Source: Candidatus Merdisoma merdipullorum
GTDB lineage: Bacteria; Bacillota; Clostridia; Lachnospirales; Lachnospiraceae
Assembly: GCA_018715645.1 (NCBI GenBank)
Contig: DVLE01000052.1
Span: forward strand, 1-57,009
Direction of reading: 5' to 3'
DNA length: 57,009 nt
The notes beneath the pieces are model-generated. The model saw only the letters and a program-made list of their open reading frames with translations, searched no databases and had not been told where the DNA came from. The stretch's first letter is position 1, and every line of letters starts with the position of its first letter. Positions 56,572 to 57,009 of the stretch are shown here, piece by piece. The position numbers and the translations under genes are program-made.

Positions 56572-57009
56572 CTTTTCTTCACTCCTCCGCCTTCGTCTGT
56601 GTCGGTATCCAGCTCCCTCTTCCGGCGGGAACAGACGCGGACACTGTCTATTACTATATCATATTTTTCATCTTTTGACTATCCCCCGCTTCGCTCCCAT
56701 ACCCGCCGCCGTACCTTCAAGGCGCTCCCGAAAGGCTCACGCAATATAAACCAAAATAACATACCATTTTCCCCGTAACATGATATAATTCTTTTAGACG
56801 TTATATCTGCGCCGCTCCGGCGCCGACCAGGGGGCAGCCTTTCCTTGCCGGAGCGTGTGCATGATGAAGGTAAAATTTGGTAGTGTCAAGTAATCTATGA
56901 AAAAACCGAGCCTAAAAAAGAGGCTCAAAAGAACCTTGAAAATTGCAGATATTGATTTCCAAAAGCGCTCCGAGGACTCAGGGCGCTGCCCTGAGAACCC
57001 GCAAGGGAC
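56572..57009. other. Right-end non-coding region with hairpins; possible edge of a mobile element
   Basis: 438 bases without a convincing gene. CGCTCCGGC/GCCGGAGCG arms (about 56813-56858), a GAGCC/GGCTC hairpin (about 56909-56927) and a perfect CTCAGGGC-GCT-GCCCTGAG hairpin (56977-56995) are visible. An ORF from ATG 56897 (MKKPSLKKRLKRTLK) stays open to the edge but has no ribosome site. The metA promoter is not obvious. The GC-rich tail ending in CCCGCAAGGGA is of a style common near mobile elements, but nothing here proves it. Confidence 0.4.

Noticed and set aside
56572-56760. Possible SAM riboswitch before metA
   Set aside because: The conserved S-box core and its pairing pattern are not present.

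Overview
The window looks like chromosomal DNA of an anaerobic Gram-positive bacterium of the class Clostridia, most likely Lachnospiraceae. The basis is a PolC-type DNA polymerase, RqcH, a yicC-gmk-rpoZ cluster, DUF4250, DUF3784 and DUF378 small proteins, oxygen-tolerance proteins typical of anaerobes (rubrerythrin, bacteriohemerythrin), strong AGGAGG-type ribosome binding sites and many TTGACA/TATAAT-like promoters. The name is inferred from gene content, not from any search. Base composition is roughly half GC, except for one clearly AT-rich gene at 14.8-16.2 kb.

Layout. 0-4.3 kb (minus): a two-component system, a membrane-anchored unknown, a VanY-like carboxypeptidase and the start of queH, probably one operon. 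Three 11-bp-phased direct repeats overlap its promoter. 4.4-6.0 kb: an SsuBC-like ABC importer pair without a binding protein. 6.1-7.8 kb: a DUF815 AAA ATPase and a small unknown. 7.9-10.2 kb: a CsoR-family metal repressor and a CPC-type metal P-type ATPase with twin operators at the ATPase promoter. 10.3-12.4 kb: a YtrA-like GntR regulator with its ABC exporter. 12.5-14.6 kb: a one-lobe sugar-binding-like lipoprotein and a HEAT-repeat methyltransferase. 14.7-16.3 kb: an AT-rich AlbA_2/Schlafen-type regulator bracketed by 42-bp direct repeats. 16.5-19.6 kb: hemerythrin, a DUF2200-DUF1905 fusion followed by a decayed DUF1801 reading frame, a GNAT enzyme and cyclophilin.

19.7-29.1 kb: rarA, a polysaccharide deacetylase, small membrane proteins, nagB, the yicC-gmk-rpoZ operon divergent from rqcH (their promoters interleave), and a secreted protein with five SH3 repeats. 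29.2-34.2 kb: a second two-component system with an FtsX-type ABC transporter and a repeat array just upstream of the transporter genes. 34.3-43.4 kb: housekeeping genes (phospholipase-C-like protein, aroK, polC, ispG, an ftsW-family gene, rubrerythrin). 43.5 kb: tRNA-Gly(GCC) with its own promoter and terminator. 43.7-47.1 kb: thyA-folA and ilvE with an amidohydrolase. 47.1-52.5 kb: an ABC ATPase / CARDB-like exported protein / MacB-type permease / cell-wall amidase operon. 52.7-56.6 kb: glyA, small membrane proteins and metA. The last 440 bases hold no clear gene, only several hairpins.

The genes that cooperate are mainly envelope systems. Two sensor-regulator pairs sit beside cell-wall or FtsX-type transport genes, and a third FtsX-type transporter is coupled to a peptidoglycan amidase. 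The points most worth a second look are the direct-repeat-flanked AlbA_2 gene with a 20-bp inverted repeat around its -10 box, the amidase/CARDB/FtsX operon, the phased repeat arrays at the two-component loci, the twin CsoR operators, and the interleaved yicC/rqcH promoters.
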